64,000 nucleotides of DNA from Prinia subflava. Lineage: Eukaryota; Chordata; Aves; Passeriformes; Cisticolidae. Location: the NCBI RefSeq assembly GCF_021018805.1, contig NW_026960613.1, positions 1,116,001-1,180,000 on the forward strand, in the 5' to 3' direction. The notes beneath the pieces were generated by a model that was not told where the DNA came from, did no database searches, and saw only the letters and a program-made list of their open reading frames with translations. Positions 50,250 to 61,783 of the stretch are shown here, one piece after another. The stretch's first letter is position 1. Each line of letters opens with the position of its first letter. The position numbers were made by a program, and so were the translations under genes.

Positions 50250-51179
50250 CTATAATTTCTGTTTTGATAGCGGCCACTGCTCTACCCACACTGGTGTGTA
50301 TGTTTTCCAATTCAGTTTTTGGGTAGGGCGCTTCTCAGTGGCCGTCACCCAAAAATCCTTTGAGGGGTCTGGGATGTCAAGGGTGACCCCCCACTGGGCC
50401 ATGAGATCTCTACCAAGCAAGGGTTCCATGTAATCTAAAACAAAAGGGCAAAGACTTGCCAATTGCCCTTTCGGCCCCTCAATTTGCACCACGCTCTTAG
50501 ACTGTTTTGCCAATTTGATCCCCCCTACACCTTGCACGTGTCCAGCCACATTATGCAGAGCCCAATGTGACAGCCAGTACCGTGTGGGTACGATCATCAC
50601 TTGTGCCCCAGTGTCTAAGAGACCCGTAATGTTCATTGTCTCTCCTCTCACATTGAACTCACATTGCACTTTTGGTTTGTTGTTGGTGATTTTCTGAACA
50701 GGGCAGGCTGATGGGATGTCTGCAGGAGGAGGATCCCAGGTAGGGATGGCCTGCGCGACAATCTGTCCCTTTGGCAGAAAGGTTGGTGGGTGGGAGCAGC
50801 ACAGCCAGAGGAAGAAGTCTCCGGGATCAGTCGTGCAAGTTCCCAGTACAACTTCTACCTCACGCGGTGGGTACTTGCAATCCCCAACGATGATGAACTT
50901 ACCTTCAGTCCGAGGCCAAGTACCGAGTTTACCAGGGTCCGCTGCGACAAAATGCCAATCATCGTCACTCAGGAGCAATGATTCTGTGAGCCGCAACCTG
51001 TAAGGTTCGTGCATAGAATCGGTGGTTAGAATTGGTGCAGCAAGGTTATGGTCAGAGATTTTTGTCAGGTCTGGTGAGGAGTGTGCAGGTGCACCTTCTG
51101 TCTTGCCTAGTTCCTTGAGAGAAAGTAAAATGTTATTTTCTGGTTTTGTTCTCCCCTTTTCCCTCTCCCCTTGGCCCAC
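50250..51179 (-). pseudogene. pro: K3 dUTPase-like/protease fused to the RT start
   Basis: An open frame of 309 codons. A dUTPase-position domain without clear catalytic motifs (FIIVGDCKYPP, FLPKGQIVAQAI) is followed by the protease with LLDTGAQVMIV and LLGRDLM. At the pro-pol junction the sequence reads GGATTTTTGG, with one base more than the corresponding K2 segment. The stop codon is therefore gone and the frame runs straight into the first residues of RT (VWVEQWPLSKQKL) before stopping. Regarded as decay and not as an evolved fusion. Confidence 0.8.
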
Positions 51180-51220
51180 CTCTCTTATGTCTTTGCGCTG
51201 GGTGGACTCACACTCCCCAT

Positions 51221-53150
51221 TTAGTTTTTTGGATTGTGAGGTTTCCCTCCACTTGGATTGCCCTTCAGTCCTTCTTCTTTTTTCTTGAACGCTTCAAAGT
51301 CTTTCTTGACTGGACACTGGAGATACCAATGTCCAGTCTTCCCGCAGGGCAGGCAGGGTCTGTCACAGTCCTGCTGAAAGGATTTTTGCTGCTGCGCCGG
51401 GGTCCTGCTCGACGGCGGAGCAGATGGTACAGTAGTATCAACAGCAGCAGTTCTCAGAGCATGGCGGGGTGGTTGCTGTCTGGTGTGAAGATCAGGCGAG
51501 GGACCCATAAGCAGAACCTTTACTTGGCAAACCTGCAACATATCTTTGAAAGTGGGCGGGGGGTCTAGAGGCAGGATAAGAATGGCAGCATGGCACTGCT
51601 CTTTTGCATTTGCAAAAGCCATTTCCTCTAGGACCTCATCCCCCCCTTGCTCTTTTTTCACCTGCAACTCAATGGCTCTTGTTAGTTTTTCAACAAACTG
51701 AACAAAAGGCTCAGTGGGTCCTAGCTTAAGTTTAGAGTATGGTGGAAGTAGATCATGAGACTGTAAGCTAAAAAATGCTTTCCCTGTCAAGTCTTAAATA
51801 ATTTCAAGACTGGGAACTGGGATATCACATGCTTGGGTTACAGCCATAGTCCATTGCCCCTCACCACATAGGTGGTCAAGGGTGAGAGTGTTGCCCTGCT
51901 CATCTACCACAGTTTCTGGGTTTCTTAACAAGTCTGGGAGGGCATCCCTCAGCAGCTTTTTCCATGCCACTTCCCAGAGTTCACACTCAGTGGAGTTTAT
52001 CAGGAATGAGAATAGCTGTTTGAGGTCTGCTGGGACAGCTACTGTCCCAGCAAGGTCGGCATTTAAAAGTCCCCGGAAGTATGGGCTTTCTCTCCCATAC
52101 TCCTTGTGGGCTTTACAAAGGTCTTTTATAGTTCCCTTGGAGAATGGGTGCCAGTGAGCATGTGTTGCATGCCCTCCTCTTGACTTGTGGTATGTAAAAG
52201 GGGCAAGAGATGGGATCGGGCTTTGTTCCAGCTGCCCAGGTTCCAGCAGAACAAGAACCGTGGGAACCAGGAGTCCAAAATGGCCAACTTCAAGGAGGGG
52301 GCGTGGTCTGGGAACCCAATGACATCACAAGGGGGGGCGTGGTGTCAGGTGGAGTGAGAGGGCAGAGTTTGAGGAGAGGGTGGAGGGAAAACATCATAGG
52401 AAGTGGGAAGGGTTGGGGACAGGAAAGGGTTGGTGGAGCGAAATGGATTGTGGGAACAAGAAAGGGAGGATGAGGAGGACAACAGCGCCATGTGGCTGCC
52501 GCCATTTTGAGTCCTGGAACACCATGAAGACGACCTTGCCATGAGGCCACCACCATTTTGAGTCTTGGAACAAGAGACACTATCTTGTGACAAATCGTTT
52601 TTTGCAAAACTGAATCTAACTTCGGGCTTGTGAACTGGGTAAAATGGGGAAGGGGAAGGCTCTTGAACAGCCTGGCCAGGGCTATCTGGGAAATCCCGAG
52701 CAGTCTTGCCAAGACTGCTCAGGTGGGGGGACCTGGGCACCTGCAGGGAGCCAGAGCAGGCTGATCATTTTTCAGCCGCTGCCTTTAGAATGCCTTTTGC
52801 AGGGAAAAGGGGTTTGGGACTGGGGTGAGGAAAAACTGGGGAGGGTTCTCCACAACTTGGCTCTTTCTTCATTCCCTTTTGATTTAATAAAGCAGAGCGA
52901 ACCTGCAAAGCCCAATAAGTAAATCTGCAGGCTAACAAGTCTCCTGACTTTCCCAATTCAATCGTTTTTCTCTCAATAGCATTCCAAAAGGAAATGCTCT
53001 GCACAGTATCAGGAGAGGTATGTGGGAAATGAAGGAAAAGCCACTGGATGAACTCCTTTAGCTGGCTCTTAGAAAGCTTTACATTATTAACGGCCAGAAC
53101 ATTAACAACATTGAATTAAACTCCTTTCTAGGCTGTGGAGAGCCGAGCAC
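51221..53150 (-). pseudogene. gag: K3 gag, broken
   Basis: Matrix sequence (near 53080-52900) contains EFIQWLF and SISFWNAIE, matching the K2 matrix helix. A Pro- and charge-rich linker (52740-52345) has several frame changes. Capsid C-terminal sequence (FVQFVEKLTRAIELQV) starts at about 51790 and leads to the knuckle CLPCGKTGHWYLQC near 51320 and a Lys-rich end. Part of capsid between about 51800 and 52200 is in another frame with stops. Confidence 0.8.
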
Positions 53151-53755
53151 CCATGATGGCTCAGTTGTTAAAGTCACAGCACACACTCAAAAGCTGAGAA
53201 AAATAAAGCAGCTAAACTTAAACACACAACACACGCTTCAAACCAAAAGGAATTACCACTTGGGGTGCCATGGAAACCAAAGGGGTTAGTAACAAAACCG
53301 ATTTCCACTGTTGGGGGTTACTAAACCATGTGAACACTAACAGAAAGAAAAAAAACACGACACGACAAGAGTGAGTCCCGACCCGAGGTGAGAGGCAACA
53401 CCCACCCCTCAGGTCTGCGCAGCATCTCAAGGCTCTATGCTGATAGCGTCGAGCGTCCCTTTGAAGCTTTAAAGCTTCTTGAGTGTCTTACCCTGAAGGG
53501 GACAGAAATTACTCACCCTTCTCCAGCGTGGTCGGGTAAACCTCAGCTTTGGTGTCTCCTTGCCTGAGGAGGACCTCTTCGGGTGCAGAAGAAGCTACCC
53601 TCCTCGTCTGCCAGGAGCGCACTCCCCAAAACTGGATCTGATTCAACTGGCAGTAGCAAAACGCCCAGTGGGCCCACTGTAAATCCAAAACTGAAACTAG
53701 GAGTCCTTCTTGCGGGGTCCGGCGATGTCCTCAGCCCCCATGGTGGGCACCACTC
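53151..53755 (-). other. K3 leader and primer-binding site
   Basis: No gene. Three bases inside the 5' LTR the minus strand reads TGGTGCCCACCATGGGG (53736-53752), which agrees with the tRNA-Lys(1,2) complement at 14 of 17 positions by my comparison. The rest is leader. Confidence 0.6.
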
Positions 53756-54341
53756 TGTTGCAGTGCCTGCTTGCTTGAGGTACCTTCTCAAGCCTGCCTG
53801 GCTAGCTCTGGCACCATGGGAGCTTTCGGCACAGCCAGCAAGGCACGCAAGCTGGACCAACACGGTGAGTCCTTGTCCAGAGCAGCGCTGGGGGACTCTG
53901 CCTAGTTGTCACAAGAGTTTATTGGTGTCTCTTGTGAGAACTCCTCAGCTCTCAGATTCTCCTCTAGCAGGGCATCTATTGCTGGCTGAAAGAAGCTTTT
54001 ACGGGGGGTTGGAGAAAGGGGAAGGGGAAAGGGATCAGCCAACCAGGGGTGATTTGGGAGTGGCTCTGGGGATAACAGGCATCCTTGGGAACCAGCCTGG
54101 TAGGGGAAGGAGGAGCCTTCTCTGGTCCTGACCTATCACTCGATGCCCTCCTTAGAACTTTCTAGCTCAGGGGAGAGTCCCCGAAATGACAGGCAGGCTC
54201 CCAAGGAGGGGGGGATTGACAGGTAACCGGAGGAGGGGGAATTCCAGAGTACAACCAAGAAGAAGTGGGAATAGGGGTACAAAGAACAAACCATTTAACA
54301 TAGTAAACTCACATGAAATAAATTAACAAAACCACACCACA
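53756..54341 (-). repeat. K3 5' LTR
   Basis: 586 bp, from TGTTGCAGTGCC to ACCACACCACA. Same family as 44039-44669 with indels. Minus-strand AATAAA near 53918. Confidence 0.87.
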
Positions 54342-54744
54342 AAAAATATGTATTCTATTTTCATCTGTTGAAGCCGGTTGGGAGATATTTTTCCTTATCT
54401 CTTGTAACTCTAGGGATGGAAAGAGGGCAGATGCCTTCTGTTAATGGGACAACTGATAACACCAGATAAGGCAGTGCCTTCTTATCTCTTCCTCCACCCA
54501 TCCTTCTCCCAGAGATATCCCCTGTGAATGGGCCATTTAAGGCCTCTCACATGACTGATAACATTACTTCATTCCATTGTGAGATGGTCCACCTAGTGGG
54601 AGGAGCCAAAACCTTTCCACAGGGATAAAACCAGCAATCCCAAACACCAAGGGAGCCTGTTTCCACTGGATCCTGAGAGGATGATTGGACCCTTTCTTGA
54701 GGATCATCTCTATTTCAACAAAGCTACATCTGTCACTCCAGGAG

Positions 54745-55272
54745 TTTATCCTTCCTGGGGCTTCAAGATCAGTCCGATCCTGGCTGCCGTAGGTATTCCT
54801 GGATAGAGGGTACCGCTAAGTACCTCCTGTCTGAGTACCTCGGGTAAAGCTCCCAGGCACAGGCAATACTTAGCAACTCAGCTATCAGTGATTTCAGCTC
54901 TTTGCAGGTTCAGCTCTTCAGTGATTTCCATTTATGAGCTTGCTAAGTGCCTCCAGTAGACACAGGGAGAGAGAGGAGAAGCGCTGTATGAGGTTCCACA
55001 GATGAGTCTTTATTGGCATACTCTGCGAAGGGTTTCAGGGACAGCTCTTCTACTGAACTGGGCAAAAGTGGGGTTTATATAGGGTATCAAGGTTTTGAGA
55101 AATGGTCCAATGGAATGAGTCGGGGTAAAAAGTGACCTATTGTCTTACAGGGAGATAAGAAAGGGTCCGAGGGCAGGAGAGGGTTTACTTGGTCCAGTCA
55201 CCATGACTAGGCATTTCTTTATCTTATGTAACTGACCACCAGAGAGGCCTCTCAGGCCTCATGGCTGCAACA
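54745..55272 (-). repeat. Solo LTR of the K2 family, TSD CAGGAG
   Basis: 528 bp, flanked by CAGGAG at 54739-54744 and 55273-55278. It aligns along its length with the 533-bp K2 LTR, for example CACAGATGA-TCTTTATT, GTGACCTATTGTCTTACAGG and CATGACTAGGCATTTCT. In element direction it begins TGTTGCAGCC and ends in GGATAAA, again without a terminal CA. Confidence 0.9.
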
Positions 55273-55635
55273 CAGGAGGACTTCTTTCGGGCTGCTTCCA
55301 ACACCCTGACCAACAGGGTGTCAGGTTTGCATTCTGACTCTGTCAGTGGTCCTTTGTACTATTGCATTTATCTTATTTTATTTTTACCCTTTTTGTTGTT
55401 TGTTTCTTTTCTCTCTATGAAATTGTATTTCTGACTTGGAGTCCCACTGGGTTTGCTTTCAAATCAGTACACCTGGGAAATTGTTTCTTTCCTTAGTTAA
55501 CGAGGAAAACCAGTGGGGAAAAAAAAGGAAAACTCCTCATCTCTCTCACTCTGTACTGCCTTGAGCTCGGTGAGCTCGGAGACAACTGAACCGTTATCTC
55601 TGTTTCGAATACAAGCACCTCAAGCACTCCACTGT

Positions 55636-55655
55636 TTCTCTCTCTCTCTCTCTCT
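55636..55655. repeat. (TC)n microsatellite
   Basis: About ten TC units in a row. Confidence 0.9.
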
Positions 55656-56007
55656 GGGGCTAGCTTAAAGCTACAGAACCCATTTCTGGACAGAAAAAAC
55701 AGACAGTGGGATACCAGACCCTACAGTCACCCCAGGACACCTATTTAGTTTAGGAAAAGCACCACATTTCAGAGCACGATAAACCATTTCAACTACTTAC
55801 CCTGAAAATATCTACACATTTCACATGAATCATCTATTTATCTCACACACTTCAAATATATGTGCAGGACTATTTAGAATTTGATTGTCAAAGCAGAGAG
55901 GCTATGCTGCTTTCATAACTTGATTTTCTATGTAATGATTATTTTGGAGGAGTAAGATACTATTGAAGAATCACATATTAAGTATGAACTTGTAGGCTGT
56001 CATGCAT

Positions 56008-56436
56008 TGTGGAATTGCATTTTATGGAAATGGTATACTCTCGTTCACCCCTGGAAAATGTATGGTTTATCCCAAGTCTGTACCCTCCCTGCAGTATCAT
56101 GTATCTGTAACTCTATTGGCTGTAGAATCTTACCGCGCCCACTTTGAACCTCTGTGTTAAGGGTGCAATCTGGGAGGGCTCTTTCTTTTTTGCCCTGGTC
56201 GTCTTCAGGGACTGCTCCCTCCCCATCCCTCTCCCCTTCTCCCCCTCCCCCCTTCCCTTCCCCCTCTCCCCCAGGACCATGCTCCCTGCCTGGAGTGAGA
56301 CTTTGAATAAACCCTCATCTCAGCAGCCATCTGAAGTCTCTTTGCCTGCCAGCATGGGAACACCCATGACCCTAGAACCCGGGGGTCTCCCGGGGGACCC
56401 TCCCCGGGAACCCCCCCCAAAATTTTAACTACAACA
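56008..56436 (+). repeat. Solo LTR with TSD ATGCAT
   Basis: 429 bp from TGTGGAATTGCATTTTA to TTTTAACTACAACA, flanked by ATGCAT at 56002-56007 and 56437-56442. AATAAA near 56306 follows a CT-rich tract. It matches 48376-48801 closely. No TATA box is obvious, so a pyrimidine-rich promoter is possible. Confidence 0.94.
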
Positions 56437-56629
56437 ATGCATCAGACTGAAAAAGAAGTTGAGAGTACTGCCATCCTGCAAAACTATTGGTCATAACATA
56501 GGCCTCAAGAAACTAGAAGACAGTAATTGTGAGTGGTGACAGGCAAAGCTTGGACTAGACATTGCCAGAAAGTGGAATAACTGGAGAATTTTTTGTTGTT
56601 GTAATGTGGCGAAAGAAAAAGGGATGGAG

Positions 56630-57384
56630 TGTGTAAATTCTGCACCTTTGTTGGTGGATAATGACTTTGGTGTGAAGAATTATTTTCTTTTAATGTAAAT
56701 GAAGATTGTGTGATGAATGTATACTTTAAAGTTAATTCTTAAATATGGGTTTCACAGAGGCAAGAGGTAAAATATGTTTGGCTTATATGGCAAATTTTGG
56801 TAGCAGAGGAGGCTGCAGGACTGGCTTGTGTGAGGATATCAAAGCCCATCCCAGCCAGTTCCACAACAGACTCACCAGTGGCCAAAGCTCAGCCAATCAA
56901 TGATACTAGTTGCATCCTCATGATATATTTAAGAAAATGTAAAAAATAATGTGAAGCAGCTGTGAGAGAGTGTTGCAGACAGGTAGAGATATAAAAGAAA
57001 GATCTTATAAAATATGGTTTAGACCCTCCTACTCTAGCTAAGCTAACAGTAGCTTGTAAGTTCTCATAAGGAAAAATCATAAGAATGAAGACAGTTAACA
57101 CAACAACCTATTCTAGTAAGAAAAATAAGTTTGCACCTGCATAAACAATAGATCTGTCCCATAAGAATCAGTGAAGAAAATATGTCAACAATCCAAGAAT
57201 AGAGAGATTTGATGGAAAGGTAAAATGCTAGTTACTAACCATTGAATTGAGTGGCAACAAAACTAGTAGCCAATTGGAGTTGAACACAAGGTCTGTGAAA
57301 ACTGTATAAAAATGAGTTATGTGAATAAAGAAGGGGCTTTTTTTGCATGAAGAAACTGAGTCCTGTCTGCTTATTACTGCAACA
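56630..57384 (+). repeat. Probable 3' LTR
   Basis: Starts TGTGTAAATTC directly after a purine run (AAAGAAAAAGGGATGGAG) and ends near ATTACTGCAACA. GTATAAAAATGAG near 57302 and GAATAAAG near 57322 give promoter and polyadenylation signals 20 bases apart. No partner LTR in the window. Confidence 0.5.
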
Positions 57385-58475
57385 AGAGACTGAGAATATG
57401 TGTGAGGAAAAATCTCTACAGACACCAAGGTCAGTGAAGAAGGAAGGGGAAGAGGTGCTTCAGGTACCAGAGCAGATTCCCCTGCAGCCTGTGGAGGAAG
57501 GGGGGAACTTCCCTTGGAATGGAAAATGTGACCCCCTTCCCTCCAAATTATTATAACTTTGAAATTACCGGATTCTCAGGCAAAGATATGGGAAAAGGAA
57601 TAACAGTTCTTTACTAGTGTATATATATATAACAAGACAAACAAACAACAACAATGGCAACAACAACAAACAAACCCAGAAATCCAATAACAGCTTTCTC
57701 TCGGCTGTCAAGCACTTTCCCCTTTGGTGTAGTTATGGTCATAGCCAGCAGGGGTGCTGTTGGCTCCCATCCAGGCAGGGCAGGTGTGAGGATTCCTCTG
57801 CAGTTGCAGGGGCTCTGCTGTGAGCTCAGCAGCCTCTCTCCACGTGGGTAATGACAGGCAAGCCAGCAGAAGAGATAGAAAAGGGGCTTCCTTTCCAAAC
57901 TCACAAGGGCAGCCAATCCTGGTGCTCCTCCTCCAGATGGCAAAATGGGGTCTAGAAGGAACCTCAGAGCAGCCAACTGGAGACGAGCACACCCTGGGGT
58001 GGCAAACAAAATATAGCAGAAATTCTGCAGCTGTAGCAGGAGCCACGGTAATCGGGCAGATGTGGGGCATCAAGTTAAAGCGTAGCAAGAAGCCCTGAAT
58101 TAGTGGCAGAAAACGGGGGGCTGGGTAGGGAATTGCTCCCCTGGATAGCTCACTGGCAATGGCTGGTCCTGGGGTCGGGCCACACAGAGGTAGCAGCCCT
58201 GGTGGGGGATGGTGAGCTCCCGGCGCAGCACGCACTCGCTCTGGGCTCCCAAGCAAGCAGAAGAGCAGATAAGCAAGCCAGCGAGCCCAGTCACAGTGCT
58301 GAAGGAAAAGAAAAAAAAACAGGCAAAGAACCACAAGGCAACAGGATATCCCGTCAGAGGCACCATGCTGCTTGGCCACTGAGACGATTGTCCCACCGAA
58401 AGGAAACCACAGCCCTTCACCTCCCCAACCCTCACAGGATCCTGGGCTGGCTCTCACCCATCACAATACTCCTGG
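57385..58475. other. Interspersed repeat, host of K4; no gene
   Basis: About 1.1 kb with no gene motif. It continues after K4 at 62998. Minus-strand frames at 57614-58457 are short and lack motifs. It looks like part of an old LTR element. A short (TA)n run lies near 57622. Confidence 0.4.
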
Positions 58476-58814
58476 TGTTGCCATGAGGTTTTCCTGGTTT
58501 GCCGAGCACTCATATTGAAAGAGAAATGTGCAGCTTCTCTCCCGCTTGTTAATGTAAACACTGGCCATGTTTTGCTAACTGTCTTTCATTGTTTACATAT
58601 TTCTAGTTGGGAGGAGAAAGGTGACTGACAGTTAGCTTGGCCAGTGTGGATTGGAAGGTGGGGATTCCATCCTCCAATTGATGGACATTATAGGAAATGT
58701 ATATAAGTGACTTTGTAAATAAACTTCGGGCTTCCTGCTTCTGGCCCTGGATCTGCCCGCAACTCGGAAATGTCTCTGGAGTCCCTCTCTTAACTGTCAG
58801 GCCCCGCGGTGATA
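58476..58814 (+). repeat. K4 5' LTR
   Basis: 339 bp starting TGTTGCCATGAGG and ending near GCGGTGATA. It holds a TATATAAG box and AATAAA, and the shared TGTTTACATATTTCTAG block at about 58590-58606. It ends in GATA, not CA. Confidence 0.92.
58700..58723 (+). promoter_or_regulatory. K4 LTR TATA box and polyadenylation signal
   Basis: TATATAAG at 58700-58707 and AATAAA at 58718-58723, a very short interval. Confidence 0.65.
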
Positions 58815-58816
58815 TC

Positions 58817-58834
58817 TGGCGCCCACAACGTGGT
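58817..58834 (+). other. K4 primer-binding site
   Basis: TGGCGCCCACAACGTGGT follows the LTR after a two-base spacer. It resembles the tRNA-Lys(1,2) site (TGGCGCCCAACGTGG) with two extra bases. Confidence 0.6.
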
Positions 58835-58907
58835 CAAGTAGCAAGCTCATGAGACAAGGAAAAAAGAAGAAAAGAATCTGCCTTCCACAAGCTGCGAGAA
58901 ACCCACC

Positions 58908-61783
58908 ATGTTCTCAGAGAAGAAACTTCTGTTGGAACTGTTCCAGTCCCTTCTGATGTCCTGTGACGCTGACCTGACGAGGACTCACGTAAGAGAACTG
59001 TATGCCTGGGGAGAAACCCATGGAGTCTTTTATAGTGCTGGGAATGCACTTTATATTGGCCAGTGGAAAACCCTGGGGGAAAGCCTTTTTTTATCCGTCC
59101 TTGACGGAGGCTTAAAAGCAGGCGCTCTTTTAGGAGCATGGGCGAAAGTTTTCTTGCTTTTAAAAGAGGCTGGAGAAGATTTTGAAGCTGATTCTGGGCT
59201 TTCGGAAGGAACCAGGACTGGTTCCCCTGTGAGCTCCGTCACTTACGACAATGAATGCTCTGACGCAGGGTTGGAGCCAATGCTGGAGATCCCAACCCCC
59301 ATATTGGGGGTTGGGCGCACCCAGTGGAGTTTTTGGAACAGCTCTGGGGCTTTTGTGTGTCCTTTTGCTGGGTCGCTGGCGCTGGGGGGTGCTGGTGGGG
59401 CACGTGCGCCGTGCCCCGCCCCCGTCGCGACGAGCCAGAGCTGCTTGTCGCCGCAGCCTCTGTGCTGCCGCTCCGCCTGGCCCCGCCCTGCCCCCCCCCC
59501 CGCGCCGCACGGGCTCCAGCGGAGGAGCCCGGCAGAGGCGGCCCCTGCGCCGCCTCGGCCCTCCCCCACCGCTGCCGCGGGGAGGGGGCTGGGCGCAACC
59601 CCCTCCGCCGTGCTGCCGCGCGGAGCTGTGCCGCCTCGGCCCCCCCGCTCCCCGCGGGGGGGGCTGCCGGACGATGCCCCCACGCCGTGCGGCTCACCCG
59701 CGCAGCCCCCAGTGCTGCCCGCGCCGCCCCTGGCGCGTCCCGCCGCCCCGTGCCCCGCCCTGCCCGTCCGGCGCCGGACCGGCGCCGCGGGGAGGGCACT
59801 GGGTGCAGAGGCACCCTTCCCCCTCGGTACTGAAGTGGGGACTGAGGAGCCCACTGTGCCTGCGCCGTTGGCTTCTGTGCCCGCAGCGGACCCGCTGCCG
59901 CCGCCCGCTGCCCCGGCGCGTTCCGCCGCGCCTCCGCCCTCCCTCCCGCGTGGCCGGCGGAGGGCAGGCTGCTGGCCCCCCCCTCCCCAGCCTGCCCTGC
60001 CCCAGCGCCGCGCGGGCTTAGTCAGAGCAGCCCAGCAGGGGCGGGTCCTCCCCGCCCCGTCCCTGCCCCCCCCGACTGTCGCGCGCGGGTTCTGCCCCAC
60101 CGCCGCCACCGGCCCCGGTGGCCCCCACCGCGGCCGCGCCGCTGGGCGGCGCTGCTGCCGCGCGCTGCCCCCGGGCGGGGGAGGGCGAGCTGAGGGCCGA
60201 GCGGGAGGGGCTGCCGCCTGCCGCCGCGCCCCCGGCCCCCCAACTCGGCTGCCCCCACGCCACCTGCGGAGGCCGAGCTAGCCACTGCAGCGGTCATCCC
60301 ACGGTCCCGCGTCCCCGGCCAGCAGATGCAGGCTGAGCGGGGAGTGGAGGTGGCATCTGTGCTGCCACCATTATCTCCTGACCAAGCAGGAACCGAGAGT
60401 TCTGGCCCATGCCCAATACCCCCCCATTCAGAGGTGGGGGGGCTGAGCGCTGGAGCCGCAGAGCTACCGCCGGCTCGCGTGGCCCTGCCCACCGACCCGT
60501 CCGCCGATGGAACAGGAGCCGAGAGCTGTGGCCGATCGGCCACGCCCCCCAGCCCAACACCCCCCCGCTCAGAGCGGAGGCTGAGTGTGTCGCTGTCCCC
60601 CGCCCGCCCCCCCAACGGGGTCGAGCCGGCTGTGGGGGATGATAACGAGGCTGAAGCGTTGTCAGAGATGCACGCTCTTCCTGTCATAAATTGGGATGTA
60701 GGCTCTGGTTCTGCATAGCAGCTGAATCAGGCTGCTAAGCTAACGGAGCTGCTGCCTTAAGATGCATTTGTGCCCGAGCCAGTCCAGGGAGCTGTGGGCA
60801 TGGTTCCACAGCCTCACAGCCGCGATGCCCCATCGTGGGCAGTCCCGTTTCCCTTATTAAGGGATGTGGCAAAAAATAATACAAGCTTCACTGAGGCAAT
60901 TCAATGGATCAGTGCAGAAATTGAGAATCTGATATTTCCTTATGAAATAAGAGGCTTGGCAGTAGTGATGTTTGAACCTAAACAGGTTTCTACCTTTCAG
61001 TATGTTTGGGAACTTCTAGCTGCAGAAATGGCTGTCAAAAATAGCCACTTGCCTCGAGATGATCCCTTGTTTGGGGTCGGAGCCAATCTACTTACTGGGA
61101 GGAGTGAATATGCTTGTCCTGATGTACAGATTGGCTTTCCTCACACTGTTCTGCATCTGTGCAGATACATAGGGATATCTGCATTGATAAAAACCATGTT
61201 ATCCTTCTCCCCAAAGCAAGACTTCTTAGACATAGCACAGAAACCAGGCGAAGCTTTTCGTAAATTTATATCGCGTCTAATGCATTTTTTAGAGATGAGA
61301 GTCAAGGATAGCACTTTGAGAATGATATTGCTAGAGCAATTAGCAAGGAGCCACGCTAATTCTGCTTGCCAGAGGCTCCTGGAAACCATTCCTGAGACTT
61401 CTAATGTCCTGGAAATGGTCCAGACCTGTGCGGTTCTGAACACCTGTGATTCTATGGTGTCTAGCCCAACAGCTGCTCCACAGCCGGCTGATAAGGGGCT
61501 AAATAATGAACATAAGACACAGGCAAATATTCAGGCCAGTGGAGAACAGGAAAAGGAGGCACAGAAAGTGACTCCCTTGTTTTTCTGCTTACAGTGTGGG
61601 GGTCCAGACCATACTGCAGAGATATGCAAAGCAGTGGGTCATGCTGAGGCCGAGGCCATGCCAAGCCTGAGAAGTCGGAGGCGAAGAAAAAGCCGAAGAC
61701 ATCAGGGGAACGAAACAGTTTCTCAAGCTCTAGAACAAGAGCAAAATTGTCTGGCTGGTTTGCAACCATCATCTCAAGTGTAG
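58908..61783 (+). pseudogene. gag: K4 gag, frame change and stops
   Basis: The ATG at 58908 has a good context (CCCACCATG). Matrix (LYAWGETHGVFYSAGNAL, residues 29-46) resembles K1 matrix. A very GC-rich Pro/Ala section follows, and the first frame ends at 60281. The rest lies in another frame from about 60326, with a TAG at 60716-60718 and a TAA near 60758. Capsid (IEWIS-like EAIQWISAEIENL, then YEIRGLAVVMF) and a major homology-type segment (KPGEAFRKFISRL) follow. The knuckle is CLQCGGPDHTAEIC, then a Lys/Arg-rich tail and CLAGLQP at the end, shared with K1. No Gly2 myristoylation site. The long frames on the opposite strand are due to base composition. Confidence 0.85.

Larger units (their letters stand above)
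46600..50260 (-). pseudogene. pol: K3 polymerase, broken and interrupted
   Basis: Read from 50260 downward: [10 protein letters not shown], then (after stops) VIDIKDCFFQIPLHP and the catalytic YMDD (49792-49803), thumb and connection to IIEWVFLSHQQSK near 49250. An inserted LTR unit (48158-49239) follows. The connection domain and RNase H resume at 48161 (TVFTDASGRSHK; Ala replaces the usual Gly). Later acidic positions in MAAVVSAFERF and TDSVYVAG are kept. Integrase has CPTC, WQTDVTHFPSF and TDNGPIY in two frames, then NFLNCSYESLN and the C-terminal domain to about 46615. Many stops and frame changes. Confidence 0.87.
44039..54341 (-). mobile_element. Provirus K3: older class II ERV with three insertions
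   Basis: A minus-strand provirus: 5' LTR 53756-54341, primer site, gag, dUTPase-like/protease, pol, env and 3' LTR 44039-44669. Its LTRs differ by an insertion of about 45 bp, other indels and many substitutions, so it is clearly older than K1 and K2. It contains a solo LTR between pol and env (46240-46578) and an LTR-like insert in pol (48158-49239) that itself contains a solo LTR (48376-48801). The outer flanks (CACAGG and AAAAAT) do not match. All genes except the TM part of env are broken. Confidence 0.9.
54342..55740. repeat. Old LTR-like sequence split by a solo LTR
   Basis: Non-coding sequence that continues on both sides of the solo LTR at 54745-55272 (left side ends CACTC-CAGGAG, right side starts CAGGAG-GACTTC). 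Its look (SINE-free, pyrimidine-rich right end, CAGGACA-like close near 55738) suggests an ERVL-type LTR or its edge. A (TC)n run lies at 55636-55655. No gene. Confidence 0.45.

Noticed and set aside
50250..51179. K3 pro-pol fusion as a functional novelty
   Set aside because: It results from one extra base at the junction and is followed by a stop a few codons into RT.
58908..58910. K4 gag as a possible host-domesticated gene
   Set aside because: It has a frame change and two stops, and sits between intact LTRs with a target duplication, so it is an ERV gene in an insertion.
59243..60687. Long minus-strand frames (288, 221 and 191 codons) opposite K4 gag
   Set aside because: Same reason: Gly/Ala/Arg-rich translations of a GC-rich sense gene, no start context and no domain.
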